Shown here: in pieces, positions 1-11,590 of the stretch
How the letters are laid out: the number at the start of each line of letters is the position of its first letter
Numbering within the stretch: the first letter of the stretch is position 1
Origin: Hippasteria phrygiana
Taxonomy: Eukaryota > Echinodermata > Asteroidea > Valvatida > Goniasteridae
Assembly: GCA_037893225.1 (NCBI GenBank)
Contig: JAZGUH010000564.1
Coordinates: 1,054,001 to 1,118,000, forward strand
Reading direction: 5' to 3'
DNA length: 64,000 nt
Position numbers and translations under genes: made by a program
Notes under the pieces: model-generated
What the model was told of the DNA's origin: nothing
Databases searched by the model: none
The model's input: the letters and a program-made list of their open reading frames with translations, nothing else

Positions 1-412
1 TATCAATGCTGCTGATAAAAGAAATTGCCCTACAGAAATTATTGAAAAAAATATAATTGATCATTTCAGTAGTGAAAAGAAACCCAGCAGATTATTAACA
101 AAATTCAATTTATTTTTGTTGAAAAATAGTGTAATCCCTACTGATGGTAGGCCTAGCTCGGACTAGTTTTGGCGGCTGCGGGTTTTACCAACTGCAGGGG
201 GTGGGGCTAATTGATAGGTGCATAAAATCAGCTGGACTTATTTTGCGTTGACGAGAAAGAACAAAACCACAAGGTTAAATGGCGTCACCAACATTTATAA
301 GAGGGTATCCCCGCACCAGGATTTTTTTTTCGCCCTGCCCCTGCCTGTACAAAACTTGTAATTCTATTGCAAAATTGTTCTAAAACCCCCGTTTTATTTC
401 TCATTTATGCAG
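1..412. other. no gene seen
   Basis: AT-rich and noncoding by eye. It ends in a pyrimidine-rich stretch and an AG at 411-412 that serves as a plausible splice acceptor for the next feature. Nothing else could be supported. Confidence 0.5.
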
Positions 413-1225
413 AACGTTCTCCTTCCCGACAACCATCATGCATGCATGCTGTAACAGCTCATTCTTAGATGGAGTGCAGTCATCAATAGACGTGGACGAC
501 AGTATTATAATTGGTTTGCAATCTTCAAAATCTTGCGCATCAATTGCATCACAGCCTATCAGTGACATTTCGGATGAAAGTGGGGGTGAGAAAATAACAG
601 GCCGACCGAGAAATTTTCAGTTACAATCTCCAACATACCGGAACCTTATTGAGTTGAGTGAAGAAGTGTATGACATTCCAGATGTCTGCTGCAGTGAACA
701 GTGCTTAATTAACTTCAGCCCCAAGGAAATATGGTCACTGCACTCATCTTTTCTCAACAACAATGAAGTAAATCAGAGGCAGTATCTTTTGTCTTGCTTT
801 AATAATCAGGCAACAAAGAAAGAGTGAAGCAGCATTCATCAGCAGTTGATGTTGCAAGTACAAATTTTGTACTCAACGGAAAGTCAGTTTGTCCTGTTGC
901 ATTTTGTCAACTGCAAGGGGTGTCAAAGCATAAGTATGCAAGGGCTGAAAGATCATACATGAAGCGCACACCACATCTGTCCATGGCAACAAAGGGAAAG
1001 GACCTCCCTAAGTATGTACTATGCTCGACTAAATCAATTTTGTAGAATATCCAACTCTTTCATTTCTGTTTGCATCAAATCCATAACATGGAATCCAGTT
1101 ATTAGCAGTTGGTTTATTGAGTAGCTAGGTTTCTTGTCAAGGGGGACAAGTGAATTTTTTTCCAATTATTAGAAAAAGAGTCTAGTTTTTTTTTGGCCAG
1201 GCAAAACAATTTGGAGGGTGGGGGC

Positions 1226-1326
1226 AGTGTTGTAGTTGTCGAGACTGGTCTCGAGACCAGTTGGAACGTGTTCTTGGCTCGAACACGCATGGTCTCGGAA
1301 AGACCGCTGGTCTTGACTACAACACT
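1226..1326. repeat. short inverted-repeat element (101 bp)
   Basis: The ends AGTGTTGTAGT and ACTACAACACT are inverted copies, and an 18-bp internal palindrome (ACTGGTCTCGAGACCAGT) follows the left end. It sits inside the first intron of the transposase remnant. Related CAGTGTTGTAACCAAGTC words occur at about 31.73 kb. Probably a MITE-like element. Confidence 0.5.
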
Positions 1327-1328
1327 GG

Positions 1329-1546
1329 TGGGGGGGGGGGGGTGGGGGGGGGGGTGTTGCTAGGTTCCACTTTTAATGGGCAGTGATTTCAAAAGCCTTT
1401 AAATATGACCGTTGTGCCCAATGACGTATCGTCAACGCTTTAACAAACTCTAAAACAAATATAATAAAGAAAATATTAATTTGCAGGGGAGAGTGTCCAG
1501 AAGGGGGCAGTTCCCCCCCCCCCCCCCCCCCCCCACCCCCCCTCTT
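1329..1546. repeat. poly-G and poly-C tracts
   Basis: Long G runs near 1329-1354 and a long C run near 1513-1546 lie in the intron of the transposase remnant. Comparable tracts recur through the window (about 15.54, 15.64, 20.3, 22.46, 25.02, 43.63, 57.35 and 61.36 kb). Their exact lengths are likely unreliable in any assembly. Confidence 0.7.
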
Positions 1547-2867
1547 TGACTATGCCACTGTGAGTAGGTATTACTTTGCCATTTCTAACTGAACCCCTAA
1601 AATTTAATATAATTTTGTTATAGGCCACCTGTCTCTTTGCCGGTTGGACTACAGGATCATTAATACAGGAATGAGTGGAGCAGAATGTGGGTACTGCCTC
1701 CGTCTCAACCTCGCTTTGCAATAGTCATCTTAAAGTGTTCATTCTATTATTTAACAGGATTAAAACATCTGAGGCACTTGCATGGATGCAGTTCTTCTTG
1801 GAAAGGGTTGGAGATTTCATGCCCCACAATAAAAAAATATATGTGCCACCAGCGTATAATTATACAATCCTGTATGACCGCATGGAGAAAGACTTCTCTG
1901 CAAGAGGTATCCATGATTTGATCTCCTATGGGCACTTCAACAGGATTCTTCACACACAGCTACCAGATTTTGTTCTTGGAAAGGTAACCCAATACCATCC
2001 TTTGGAAAAGTCTTACCACAACTTCTGCTGGATGCACTCAGTTATGTTTTTGTGTGTACCGCAAGTGTACATAGGATAAGAAATGTACCTTGAACTAACC
2101 AGATGCTGCTATATAAAAAGTCGCAAAAATCTCCAAATAAAAAATAATCTTTTTAATGCTCTTAAACTATCACAAAGGAATATTAAGGTTTTCAAGTTTT
2201 CCTACTTTTCCTACTTTTTCCTACTTTTTTTTGTATCACACAACTCCAAAAATGAATATGAATATTTTTCATATGTAAATTACACAATGAAGGGCTTTGG
2301 GCACAGGAGTAGTGAGTAGTCATTGCAGATCCCAGGTGGTGTAACTCTTTGGCTTGCACCACAAGTGCTGTGAGTACGGAACATGCCAAAAGAGGCTTAT
2401 TATGATGTGTGAGTATCAACCAAAACTACTCCTGAAATCCTGCAAAAGCCCTACTTTTATCCTTATTTGTCCTTCAAAGTCCTACTTTTGTCCTGTTTTT
2501 GAGAAAATGTTGATACATGTGTTGCCCTACTTTTCCACCTGGGTCCGCTTGAAATCCTGAATATTATTGGAAAAAGATTAAGAATACAGAATATGGATTA
2601 AAGTGCAAAATGCTTAGGAAATAAGCTGATTGGAGATTACCGAGTATGCTTCATACATTTTGTATACCGTATCAAGAAAACACATGGACCTTATTAATGC
2701 TATTGTATGAATTAAAAAAAACTCTTCTTTTTTTTACAAAAATAGGTGAGCACTTTTACAAAGTGTACTGTATGCACAAACATAAAGGAGGAAAGGCAGA
2801 GAGCTACTACCAAAGAAGAAAGGGGTGCCATCCAAAAGCTACATGACGTTCACATCAAACATGTTGA

Positions 2868-3458
2868 GTAAGTACTATTGCGCTGTATTATTTAATTAAA
2901 ACCCTTGTGCTATTTAAAAGGTCAAAATCAGTCAAAATTTCCTTCCACCTCCCCTGCCTATACTTTGTACACAGACAGGGTCAGATTACATGTGGTTTGT
3001 ACATGTGGCAGAAGGGTCACAAACAATCACCTTGACTGATTTTGACCCATACAACAACATGGCTCAGAATGCATGTTTGCATAGGAGGGTTTATAGCATG
3101 CGAGCTAAAAAGGCAAAATGTTTTGTTATACCATGGTATTAAATTGTAAAATCCGATTAGTCGTTTAAAGGGTGGCACCATCCACAACGCAACGCATGTC
3201 AACTTGAAAATTGATAACATTCCACAAATTATGATAAAACTACATACTTTTGAAATTTCCACAATCTTTTCAGCAAATTAATACCTTGTATCTTGGTATA
3301 ACAAAACAATTGTTGTCTGTTACTAAGCCAGTGCTGGCATTGCGATGGAATAATCTGGTTCCAAACATTCTCTTTACACGTAATGCACATGGAGCTTTCC
3401 GCGGGTTTGTGTCTTTCTTTTTGTTATGCCGAATAGAGCTCCAACTTTGGAAAAATAT
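2868..3458. other. no gene seen
   Basis: Sequence after the last recognised transposase exon. Short open frames here have no recognisable motifs and no splice-consistent partners. Confidence 0.4.
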
Positions 3459-4317
3459 TTTACATGCTAGTGGCATTATCTACCTACCCAGTAATTTTTA
3501 GGACGATCGGACCTACCCTTATATGTGTTTCAAAAAAGCACATTTTTGATGACGTTATACTGACGTCACACATTTTTTACATTTATGTGAAAGAATATAG
3601 AAGCTAACAAAGCTATTACAAAAAGAATTTTGAATTTAGCATGTTCTGTTGATGAGATATGGCTTTAAGAAACTTTGAAGTTCAAAAACTTTAATATTAC
3701 TGTAAAATCGTATGATGACGTCATCATGACGTCACCTCAATTTTCATCTATAACACGAGCTACCATACCAACATACCAGGTTTGAAGGCAATCGGACGTA
3801 CCGTTCTCTAGATATGGGCCCTTGAAAAACGCACCTTTAAGATGACGTCACCTGACACGTGATGACGTCATCATGACGTCACCTCGGATTTTACATGCTA
3901 GAAGCACTATCTGCCTGCCCACTAATTTGTATGACAATCGGACATACCCTTATATGTGTTTCAAAAAAGCATATTTTTGATGACGTCATGATGACATCAC
4001 ACATTTTTTACATTTATGTGAAAGAATATAAAAGCTAACAAAGCTATTACAAAAATAATTTTGAATTTAGCATGTTCTGTTGATGAGATATGGCTTTAAG
4101 AAACTTTGAAGTTCAAAAACTTTAATATTACTGTAAAATCGTACGATGACGTCATGACGTCACCTCAATTTTCATCTATAACACGAGCTACCATACCAAC
4201 ATACCAGGTTTGAAGGCAATCGGACGTACCGTTCTCTAGATATGGGCCCTTGAAAAACGCACCTTTAAGATGACGTCACGTGACACGTGATGACGTCATC
4301 ATGACGTCACTACGACA
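3459..4317. repeat. tandem 430-bp repeats rich in TGACGTCA palindromes
   Basis: Two direct copies (about 3459-3889 and 3890-4317) share nearly all of their sequence, including ATTTTACATGCTAG, GAATTTAGCATGTTCTGTTG and GATATGGGCCCTTGAAAAA. Each contains several ATGACGTCAT palindromes, the core of a CREB/ATF site. A third, partial copy lies at about 47650-47975. An interspersed element family is likely; a regulatory effect of the CRE-like words is only inferred. Confidence 0.75.
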
Positions 4318-4484
4318 TACAATTTTAGCTTAGGGTCTATGTTTGAGGTAAGTTTGGTTAAGATCTGAGGTTTTTTAAGACCTAAAGTGCCGCCGACAAA
4401 ATTCGTGTACAAAGTCTATGGGCTTTTGGTCAGAACTAAAAGAAGAAGAAGAAGGAAGAAAACAAAAAATCAGAACAAAAACAA

Positions 4485-4514
4485 GGCCTTTTCCGGCCGA
4501 AAGCCGGAAAAGCC
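4485..4514. other. short GC-rich hairpin
   Basis: GGCCTTTTCCGGC followed by GCCGGAAAAGCC forms a stem with one bulged base. It follows an AAG-rich stretch (from 4441), a layout seen at the ends of some repeats. It directly precedes the recombinase coding segment, so it may mark the end of the CRE-repeat element. Confidence 0.45.
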
Positions 4515-4961
4515 AATGAATGTGCTGTGTGGGATGGCAAACAATTCAACACACTGCGATTCACTGATTGTCAGCAGGCTTACTCTCTTCAATGCACGCC
4601 GAGGGGGAGAGCCAGTAAGAATGACTCTGACAGAATGGGAAGATGCCGAGACAAAAGCTTGGGTAGATCCCCAACGTGTTGCCTTCATTGATGATCCGAT
4701 GGAAAAACACTTGTTGAACAATTTCCGTCTTGCCTACCAGAGTGGAAAAGGATCAAGGAAACTTGTGCCAGTACTGATACCAAGGGATACTATCAAACCA
4801 ATACACAAGTTGATAGACATGAGGAAAGATGCAGGAGTATCAGCTGACAACCCATTAGGGCTGTGCCGAATATTTGAAGGTGAAATGCAAAGGAATGTAA
4901 GAAGGGGGAACAGTTCAATTTTTGATAACGAAATTGTATTCCGGATGGCTATTTCAAGGTA

Positions 4962-5700
4962 ACTCCAGACATAATAGCAGCTGATGCCTCAAATTATATT
5001 GTAAAAACTCTCCAAGAATATGGAAATAGATCGTTGATTAATAAAATTATAAAACTTGCAAAGTTAGCATTGTATGTAATGATATACTGGTGCAAACGTT
5101 GAGGAAATCAATGATGAAACCTTCCAGTTTTATATAGATAGTTTTATATGATCTTTGATTTTCACAATGGTTACTGAAATCGAAACCATGCTTACAAAAC
5201 GACAACGATGCAATATTTTCTGCAAGACACGTGGACCCAAAATCACGTTTTGCTTTTTTCTGAAGTGGAAAATTGGGAGGGTAATAATCCCAACGAAAAT
5301 TTTATTAACGGGTTCACTATTGGTTTCTTGTGGTTTGATCAGGGACATGGGGAATCATGCTGCGGTTTCAGGAATGTTCGGTTTCGACTGGTATCCTATC
5401 ATGCAATGCATGTTTCAATAAACGACGAACAGAGGAGTTTCACATTAGCCCCTTTAGCGCACTTCTGGGTTGAAAGCGAGAATGTCAGTGGCAAACAAAA
5501 CAACGCTTTTCAGCACATTCATTCATGCATGAATTAATCAGGCTATAACATCCAGCGCAGGAGCACGATCAGCATAAAGTTCTTTACTGTGACATTGAGA
5601 TCCTCGTTTTCAAACGCGGAAGTGCGCAGATCGGCACTAAACTAAGGCTGCAAGTTTCCGGTTTTTTAATTATTCGTGTCACCGTTTGTTTTATGGTTAC
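4962..5700. other. no recognised gene
   Basis: An open frame of about 109 codons (5208-5537) lies here, but its product has no motif that I recognise. The stretch lies between the two recombinase segments. Confidence 0.4.
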
Positions 5701-6326
5701 GGTTTACGGTTAAAGGGACACATTGCTTTGGATTTTGCGATTTGGGCTATAAAACTGAATTGGATATGGTTGGGAAGCTTTTTCAAAAGTAGAATATAAA
5801 GATTCACATAACTATCACTTCAAATTGCGTGGTTTTTGTTTAATTTCGTGACAAATAACGGTCCGCCATTTTGTAGAACCAAATTTTTGACTCCACAAAA
5901 TGGCGGACCGTGTTCACCAGTCGTATTTCCAGTCGCAGCTGGTTGAAGTACGTTCTGTTGATCCATTTTGATGTACTGTGGCACAGCGCGCAGCACTGGC
6001 GATATGTGTCGCGAGGTAGAGAATGGTACATGGCGATCATCTAATAGGTTTACAAGGCCACTGGCTGCGGCGCCAGCCTAAAGACTCAAACAGCGTATTT
6101 TGCGCATTATTTAGACGGTGGTATTTACTACTGGAAATAAGTCTATGTTTCGCGGGTCAGATGTCAGGGGTCAGAGGCCAATTGTTTGTTTTGTAATCAC
6201 TACTCACTAATTACAACACATTATACGTGTTTCTTTGCATGAACAACTCTTATAAAAGATAAGGAACATTTCCAAACAGCAAAATTTCAGGACATTTGAA
6301 GGCAATGTGTCCCTTTAACCGTAACC
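5701..6326. mobile_element. MITE-like element with 25-bp terminal inverted repeats
   Basis: The left end (5701-5726, GGTTTACGGTTAAAGGGACA then CATTGC) is the inverted copy of the right end (6302-6326, GCAATGTGTCCCTTTAACCG then TAACC), with one extra base in the left arm. The 0.6-kb interior has no coding sequence. A target-site duplication was not clear. Size and structure fit a non-autonomous DNA transposon. Confidence 0.65.
5858..5911. other. perfect 17-bp stem hairpin
   Basis: ACGGTCCGCCATTTTGT (5858-5874) and ACAAAATGGCGGACCGT (5895-5911) are perfect inverted copies around a 20-base loop, inside the 5701-6326 element. The GCCATTTTG core resembles a YY1-type word, but no function is shown. 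Confidence 0.7.
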
Positions 6327-6544
6327 AATGATCTTTTGTGTAAATAGAGAAAAACAAGTCTGGGAGAGTCACGGTTCATAACCTAATTTTGTTACCACGT
6401 GATTGACAGAAATTGATCACACATCGCTAATTAAGACGTTAAAGAACGGGTGAACAAAATTTTCCTGCCCCCACAACGCCGACAACGATGACAAATTATT
6501 TCACTCCAATACGGACGAGCACGTGAGAAGTTTTGTTGACTATG

Positions 6545-6950
6545 ATGACCTACCCCCAATATCATAGACGGCCCGTGCCCAAATTCAACTAATTATGAAT
6601 TCATGATGACTGGTACGGTGCACACTCAGCTTGCTATAAGCTAGCAAGCACATGGAAAACATTCTTCATCGTCCGCCCAACCCCCATTGGCTGTTGCCGA
6701 ACATCGTGGTCGGTCCGTGCCCAAATCTAACCAATCATCTTTTATAATACAAGCTTCATTGGGCGCGCACAGATTCCGTGAGCCCAAAATCAAGGCCCGA
6801 TTGGCCCTCGTCCCACATCGTAGACGGCCCATGTTATGTAGAATCTAACCAATCATGATGCATCAAGACGATTGATTGGCACAGTGGGAACTTTTTTTTA
6901 CAGTTGACCCAATTGGCCTTCGTGCAACATTGCCCACGTAGTATTTGCTA
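6545..6950. repeat. diverged tandem repeats of about 130 bp
   Basis: Three units carry variants of CATAGACGGCCCGTGCCCAA followed by ATCTAACCAATCAT (near 6563, 6703 and 6825). The units are clearly related but diverged, so this is an old tandem array. No coding sequence. Confidence 0.55.
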
Positions 6951-7925
6951 CCCTGATACTTAGAAAAATAATACCAAGATCTGCTGATTCGGTCCAGCAT
7001 TTTTTGTTGACTAGAATCTATTATTTTGTTAAACCATAAGTCGGGGTCATAAATTCTGCCACCCCGTTGCTTTGATGTTATAAATTAGCAGTCTGCAAAC
7101 AAATTTACTATAGCCTATTTGCATAAATTTAAATATGCATAAGGCACTTTAAAAACCAACATTTTAATGATTAACCATTAACTTGTCATATAATCTCTTT
7201 TTAGAGACTGTGGTTGCAGAGAAAAAGTTATTTGAAATGATTTTGAAATGATTTGTTCAAAGTTTGGTGAAATGAAATGTGTCTTCCACGCTGTGTATCT
7301 GTAGTGTGGGTAGTTTTCTCTACCAACTCTTTAAAAAAAGACGTGACACAGGAAAACAAAATAGTAAGCAGAAATGCTTTTAAAATTGATTTCAGAACAC
7401 ATTTAACTTCATTGTTTTAATATCTGATATTTAAAAATCAAAAGTCAGCTTTCTGCAAAATATGTCGGAACATGCCGGTCAGAAAGTCTAAATTCGGAAC
7501 TTAATAATGTGAAAGTCATTTTATTTTGGCAAGATATGCTACCAAGTCGGAATTCCGCCAAAAATCTAAAGAATCTCATCCCTGTAAACCTTTCCCAAGT
7601 CATTCCTTGGTGCTGGCGATAGTCATAAAAGTGGGAATCTATTATGATTATAACGAGCAATTTCGTGCGTTAATTATACTGCATCTGTACTTCTTTTGTT
7701 TACCCAAAAATCGGCCGCCCGGACAACCGAATATTCGAATATTCGATCGAATGGAAGGGTCGAATATTTGAATATTAAATTATTCGGTTTGACTCAGCCC
7801 TAAAACCCATACCTCTTCCCATTCACCCAGAAGTCTAAGGACCATGTGAACGGGTGGCAAGCCAACAAAACGTTCATGTCTGTTTTAACTTACATGACTA
7901 ATAAAATATGAATTGAGCTCTTGAA
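6951..7925. other. no gene seen
   Basis: AT-rich, with a short palindromic cluster of GAATATTCGAATATTCGA-type words around 7730-7765. It ends at the acceptor proposed for the second recombinase segment. Confidence 0.4.
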
Positions 7926-8133
7926 GGATGAGCTAGAAAATCCGTCTTTGCAAACGGCAACAAAAGTTAGGCACAGGACATCTACACTTTATGCAGCTTT
8001 AGATGTGGCCGAGCATGAGCGTCGGGCATTTTTCCAACATATGGGCCACTCGGAGGACATACGAGAGATCACAGCCATGAGCAAATACTTAACTACAATA
8101 GATGGAACATCAGCTGGGATAAGTTCCTATTAA

Positions 8134-8928
8134 TTTGCAAACATTGAAAAAGTGACAATCATTATTCTTACTTGGTCTCACACCAGGGGTCCGCACCGTC
8201 CAACTTTCCCCTCAGAGGACTACGGTGAACAGTCTTCCGAAAAGCTTGGTAGCAGAAAATAGCTAAATGGGACCAGATATCCAAAATCAAAGAAATTTTA
8301 ACATTAACGATATATTCAGGAAAAATTATGTTCACATAAATTCAATTAACCCTTTCCTTACCACGTTAGCCCATTTCACATGAGCGCTAGAAACACACAT
8401 CTGCGATAATTGGGCACCGGGTGTCTGACGCCCACAGGCTTTCACACAATACAACACAGTCCGGTAGCGAACGTACCTCGTTTTGCAGTGTTTGCATGCA
8501 TGGGTCCAAGGCTACACGTGTATCGCTGGTACTACGATATTCTATAAACGAGGAAATATTTGTAGTGTACCAGTGATTTCCCCGCACTTAAAAAAATAAT
8601 CCGTAAAATAAGGTTCCCCCCTTCTAAAAACAATCACCGTATTTTAGTTTCAACGGATTTTGGACGTAAAATTATGGTACTGTGACCTACGTGTTCCTAC
8701 CGGTAGTTTTCGTGTTTTAAGGTAAATTTATCAGGGGTGAGATTTGTTAGGATTTTTCCTGATTTCAGAATATTTAAAGAATCTCTTTTGCATTCTGGAA
8801 TTCCTGAGGTGTCGTCTTCAAGGTGTTTTTACCTGTAAAACCAATATAAACGGATATTTTAAGGGGTGCCTCTATGCAAATACAAACTATTATGTTGATC
8901 TGGGGTCCTTATGGATTTTTGGCCAATC
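8134..8928. other. no gene seen
   Basis: Downstream of the recombinase stop. No open frame here has recognisable motifs on either strand. Confidence 0.4.
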
Positions 8929-9056
8929 TAGCGCGGTGCGACGTACAGCGCGCACGGCAGCGCCCTCTAGCTACACACAAACACACGCCTTGGCGTGTGT
9001 ATGTGTAGCGAGAGGGCGCTGTCGGCCATCTGTGCGCGCTATACGTCGCACCGCTA
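8929..9056. mobile_element. 128-bp near-perfect palindrome
   Basis: The left half begins TAGCGCGGTGCGACGTACAG and the right half ends ATACGTCGCACCGCTA. The halves pair over about 60 bases, with the centre at ACACACGCCTTGGCGTGTGT. It has a few mismatches and almost no loop. It fits a foldback MITE; TA at the outermost ends could be part of the element or its target site. Confidence 0.7.
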
Positions 9057-9356
9057 AGAACGTCTTGGAACCTAGACTAGGTGCATGCGGGCGCTGCGCA
9101 TCAAGGTGACGTACGTCGAGGAGTCACTATTTGAACTCCAAAAAAGCGAAAAGACATGTTCTGCGTGGGTCTCTGGGAATTACACGGTAAAATTTCACTT
9201 TTTATTTGGATGTTAAGTAAACCTTGGTACATTCATCTGATCATGGAACTCCACTTGTTCAGGTGGTGGCGTATCTAGTATTTTGGTGGCCGTTGTAAGG
9301 TTGAATTTTGAAGTTTGTGTTTGTATTGAATTGTTGGCCATTCTCTATCGCACAAT

Positions 9357-9425
9357 CGACTTGGACCCAACTATCGCCAGATCATGTCCAAATGTTAAAA
9401 AGGGCGATAAAGGGTCCAAGTTACT
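9357..9425. other. imperfect hairpin
   Basis: ACTTGGACCC with ATCGCC on the left pairs with GGCGAT and GGGTCCAAGT on the right, around a loop of about 23 bases. It lies just outside the next inverted repeat and may be part of the same nested element. Confidence 0.5.
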
Positions 9426-9538
9426 CGGACTAGGTACAATTATGGTTAGGTTAATCACATTTTCTCTTTGATTCACAACTGTAGAGTAGTTTATTTTGGA
9501 AAATGGGAGGTTTAGTCCAAGAGTGGAAAGATTTTACA

Positions 9539-9843
9539 GGAACAGCAAAATCTTGAAAAATAACCACTCATTCGTGTTCAGAATTGTGTAAACACTTGCC
9601 ACTAACTTAAATTTTGAGACTTTTGTGAGGATTGTTGGTGCAATAATTATAAGAGAAGAAAGTTTGTGTTTTTCATGTTAGATGATCTTGGCATAACTAG
9701 TGTGGTTACTCTGTAATCACAAGCATTGATTTCTGCCTCATTTTTTAAAGATTTTGCCGGCATAAATCTTGAAACTTTGTGCCACATCTGTTGACAGTTG
9801 TTATGAATGAGGGTTGGTTATTTTCCAAGATTTTGCTGTTCCT
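9539..9843. mobile_element. inverted-repeat element, 27-bp arms
   Basis: GGAACAGCAAAATCTTGAAA (9539 onward, then AATAACC) is the inverted copy of GGTTATTTTCCAAGATTTTG (then CTGTTCC, to 9843), with one mismatch. The interior of about 250 bp is noncoding. GGAAAGATTTTA words outside both arms are also inverted, so the true ends may lie further out. Confidence 0.6.
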
Positions 9844-11169
9844 GACCGATTCTGGTGAGGGTATTCAAGTAAAATCTTTCCCCGAGGGTTCCAACAGGAT
9901 GGAAAGGAATTGACACTACGATAAAGGGACGGTGCTGATTCACCGATCGTGCAAATCAGTATACAAAGCCAAACATAGCAAGGCCTTGCATAGGCCTATG
10001 TCACACGTGAATCAAGAAAACAAACACTTGCCCGAGCATAATATTTAACTTAAGCCTAGCTCCCACAAAAATCATATTTTTGGGAGCTCTAATTGCTACA
10101 TATGGATCTATAAAAGCAAAATACTCACTTCCTTTATTTGCAATGGTCTCGGTGAAGGGCAAGGTGCCATTTTCAGCCATTTTTATGGCCTGAATTTACT
10201 CGGATCGCCCCAGTGCAAGCTGCGCAGCATCACGTACACACACTGCAGCAATTTCCTCGTTCCCAAAACACTGAGAATCTGCTTCAATACAGTTTAAACA
10301 ACGCGCCAGCTCAAGAGTCCTGGATACGAAAAAGTTCATTGGCGTAACCAACAGAGGGCGCATAATAAACATGACACAATGCGTTTCCACAAAGTGTCGT
10401 AAAAATATACGACAGTTCGTGGAACGATATTTCGTAATTACGTTGGACTGACAAACCGGCGTAAACGTACAAGTCGGTTCGTGGAAACAGCTACCTCTGT
10501 TTTTGAAGAATAATATTTTTTGTTATCACCGATATTTCAAAATTAAAGCTCGATTTGGTCTAAAATTAGTCTAGAATGATTCATTTAGATATTTTTAATC
10601 ATAAAAAGGAAAAAGGTAACTTTTCCCGAAATACTCTGTTACGACGGTTCGTGGTACGACTGACGAAGTATGTCATGTTGTTTCTTAGCTCGTGATTGGT
10701 GAAAGCTCTACGAGCACGATTCACGGAAAAGTTCCGAGGATGGAGCTGCTCTTGTTGAACAATCTGACAAGTTCGTCATAGTCATTCTGCTCAGGGATAC
10801 GAGCAGGTCTCCTCGGAACTTGAGGGCCAGGAACTCTAACAGGCTGGAGTATATTTTCAATACGATAAAGTCTGGCCTTGATGGGAGTCAACTCCAAGTG
10901 GTTGGTTCTTTCACCTTGCCTGCCTGCATGCTCTTCACCGACGCCCTTCCCCCTCTGCACCATCTCTCCCCTGCTGATCTACCTGTACACCCTCCCCTTC
11001 CCTATTAATATCATCTAACTGCTGAACGCCCTCCCCATTTTATCTGAATTCAGGAAAGAGTGCAAAAAAAATCGAAATCAAACAAAAGCTGCCCGTTTCT
11101 GTATTCTGGACCGGCAACTTCATCATTAGCCACACGTCATCGGCATCATCGGATGTGGAATCATCAGCT
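9844..11169. other. no gene supported
   Basis: Short open frames on the minus strand (10196-10390, 10721-10963) lack recognisable motifs. Words such as CAGTTCGTGGAACGA and GGTTCGTGGTACGAC recur at 10400-10660, hinting at an old repeat. Confidence 0.35.
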
Positions 11170-11590
11170 GCGTCGTCGGCCGTTGCGTCGTCGTCGGCCG
11201 TTGCGTCGTCGTCGGCCGTTGCGTCGTCGTCGGCCGTTGCGTCGTCGTCGGCCGTTGCGTCGTCGTCGGCCGTTGCGTCGTCGTCGGCCGTTGCGTCGTC
11301 GTCGGCCGTTGCGTCGTCGTCGGCCGTTGCGTCGTCGTCGGCCGTTGCGTCGTCGTCGGCCGTTGCGTCGTCGGCCGTGGCGTCGTCGGCCGTGGCGTCG
11401 TCGGCCGTGGCGTCGTCGGCCGTGGCGTCGTCGGCCGTGGCGTCGTCGGCCGTGGCGTCGTCGGCCGTGGCGTCGTCGGCCGTGGCGTCGTCGGCCGTGG
11501 CGTCGTCGGCCGTGGCGTCGTCGGCCGTGGCGTCGTCGGCCGTGGCGTCGTCGGCCGTGGCGTCGTCGGCCGTGGCGTCGTCGGCCGTGG
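11170..11590. repeat. GC-rich minisatellite switching from 18-bp to 15-bp units
   Basis: The left half repeats the 18-mer TCGTCGTCGGCCGTTGCG about 10 times. From about 11364 the unit becomes the 15-mer TCGTCGGCCGTGGCG, repeated about 15 times. Both periods are multiples of three, so long open frames run through it (VASSSA/VASSA on plus, ATADD on minus). No flanking domain supports a protein, so I treat it as a minisatellite. Confidence 0.85.

Larger units (their letters stand above)
413..2867 (+). pseudogene. exon-split transposase-like gene remnant (invertebrate family with FTKCTVC motif)
   Basis: Three exons join in phase: 413-1011, 1758-1983 and 2746-2867. Exon 1 encodes a CCSEQCLINF cysteine segment and, further on, NGKSVCPVAFCQLQGVSKHKY. 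Exon 2 encodes ALAWMQFFLERVGDFMP. Exon 3 encodes VSTFTKCTVCTNIKEERQRA, which looks like a zinc-binding site. The donors GTATGT, GTAACC and GTAAGT and the AG acceptors all keep the reading frame. From memory, this order of motifs is typical of uncharacterised transposase-like proteins repeated in marine invertebrate genomes; I cannot name the superfamily. Exon 1 is broken: the frame used up to about 820 shifts to another frame just before the NGKSVC segment, with a stop at 825-827. No exons for the catalytic C-terminal part were found downstream, so the copy is truncated as well as frameshifted. Confidence 0.6.
4515..8133 (+). pseudogene. tyrosine recombinase (Crypton/integrase-like), two separated segments
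   Basis: The first segment (about 4515-4960) contains RLTLFNARRGGEP, WEDAETKAWVDPQ and LAYQSGKGSRKLVPVLIP, followed by a GTAACT donor at 4961. The second (about 7926-8133, after a possible AG acceptor) encodes LQTATKVRHRTSTLYAAL and RRAFFQHMGHSEDI. The RHRTSTLYA and HMGHSEDI boxes fit the C-terminal Arg/His boxes of tyrosine recombinases, and the FNARRGGE box fits the first catalytic Arg region. From memory, both belong to one family common in corals, molluscs and deuterostomes. No final catalytic tyrosine was placed with confidence. The 3-kb gap contains unrelated repeats (a 620-bp inverted-repeat element among them), so the gene is interrupted or has a large, invaded intron. Confidence 0.6.

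Noticed and set aside
5208..5537. 109-codon open frame between the recombinase segments
   Set aside because: No recognisable motif and no matching splice phase with either recombinase segment.
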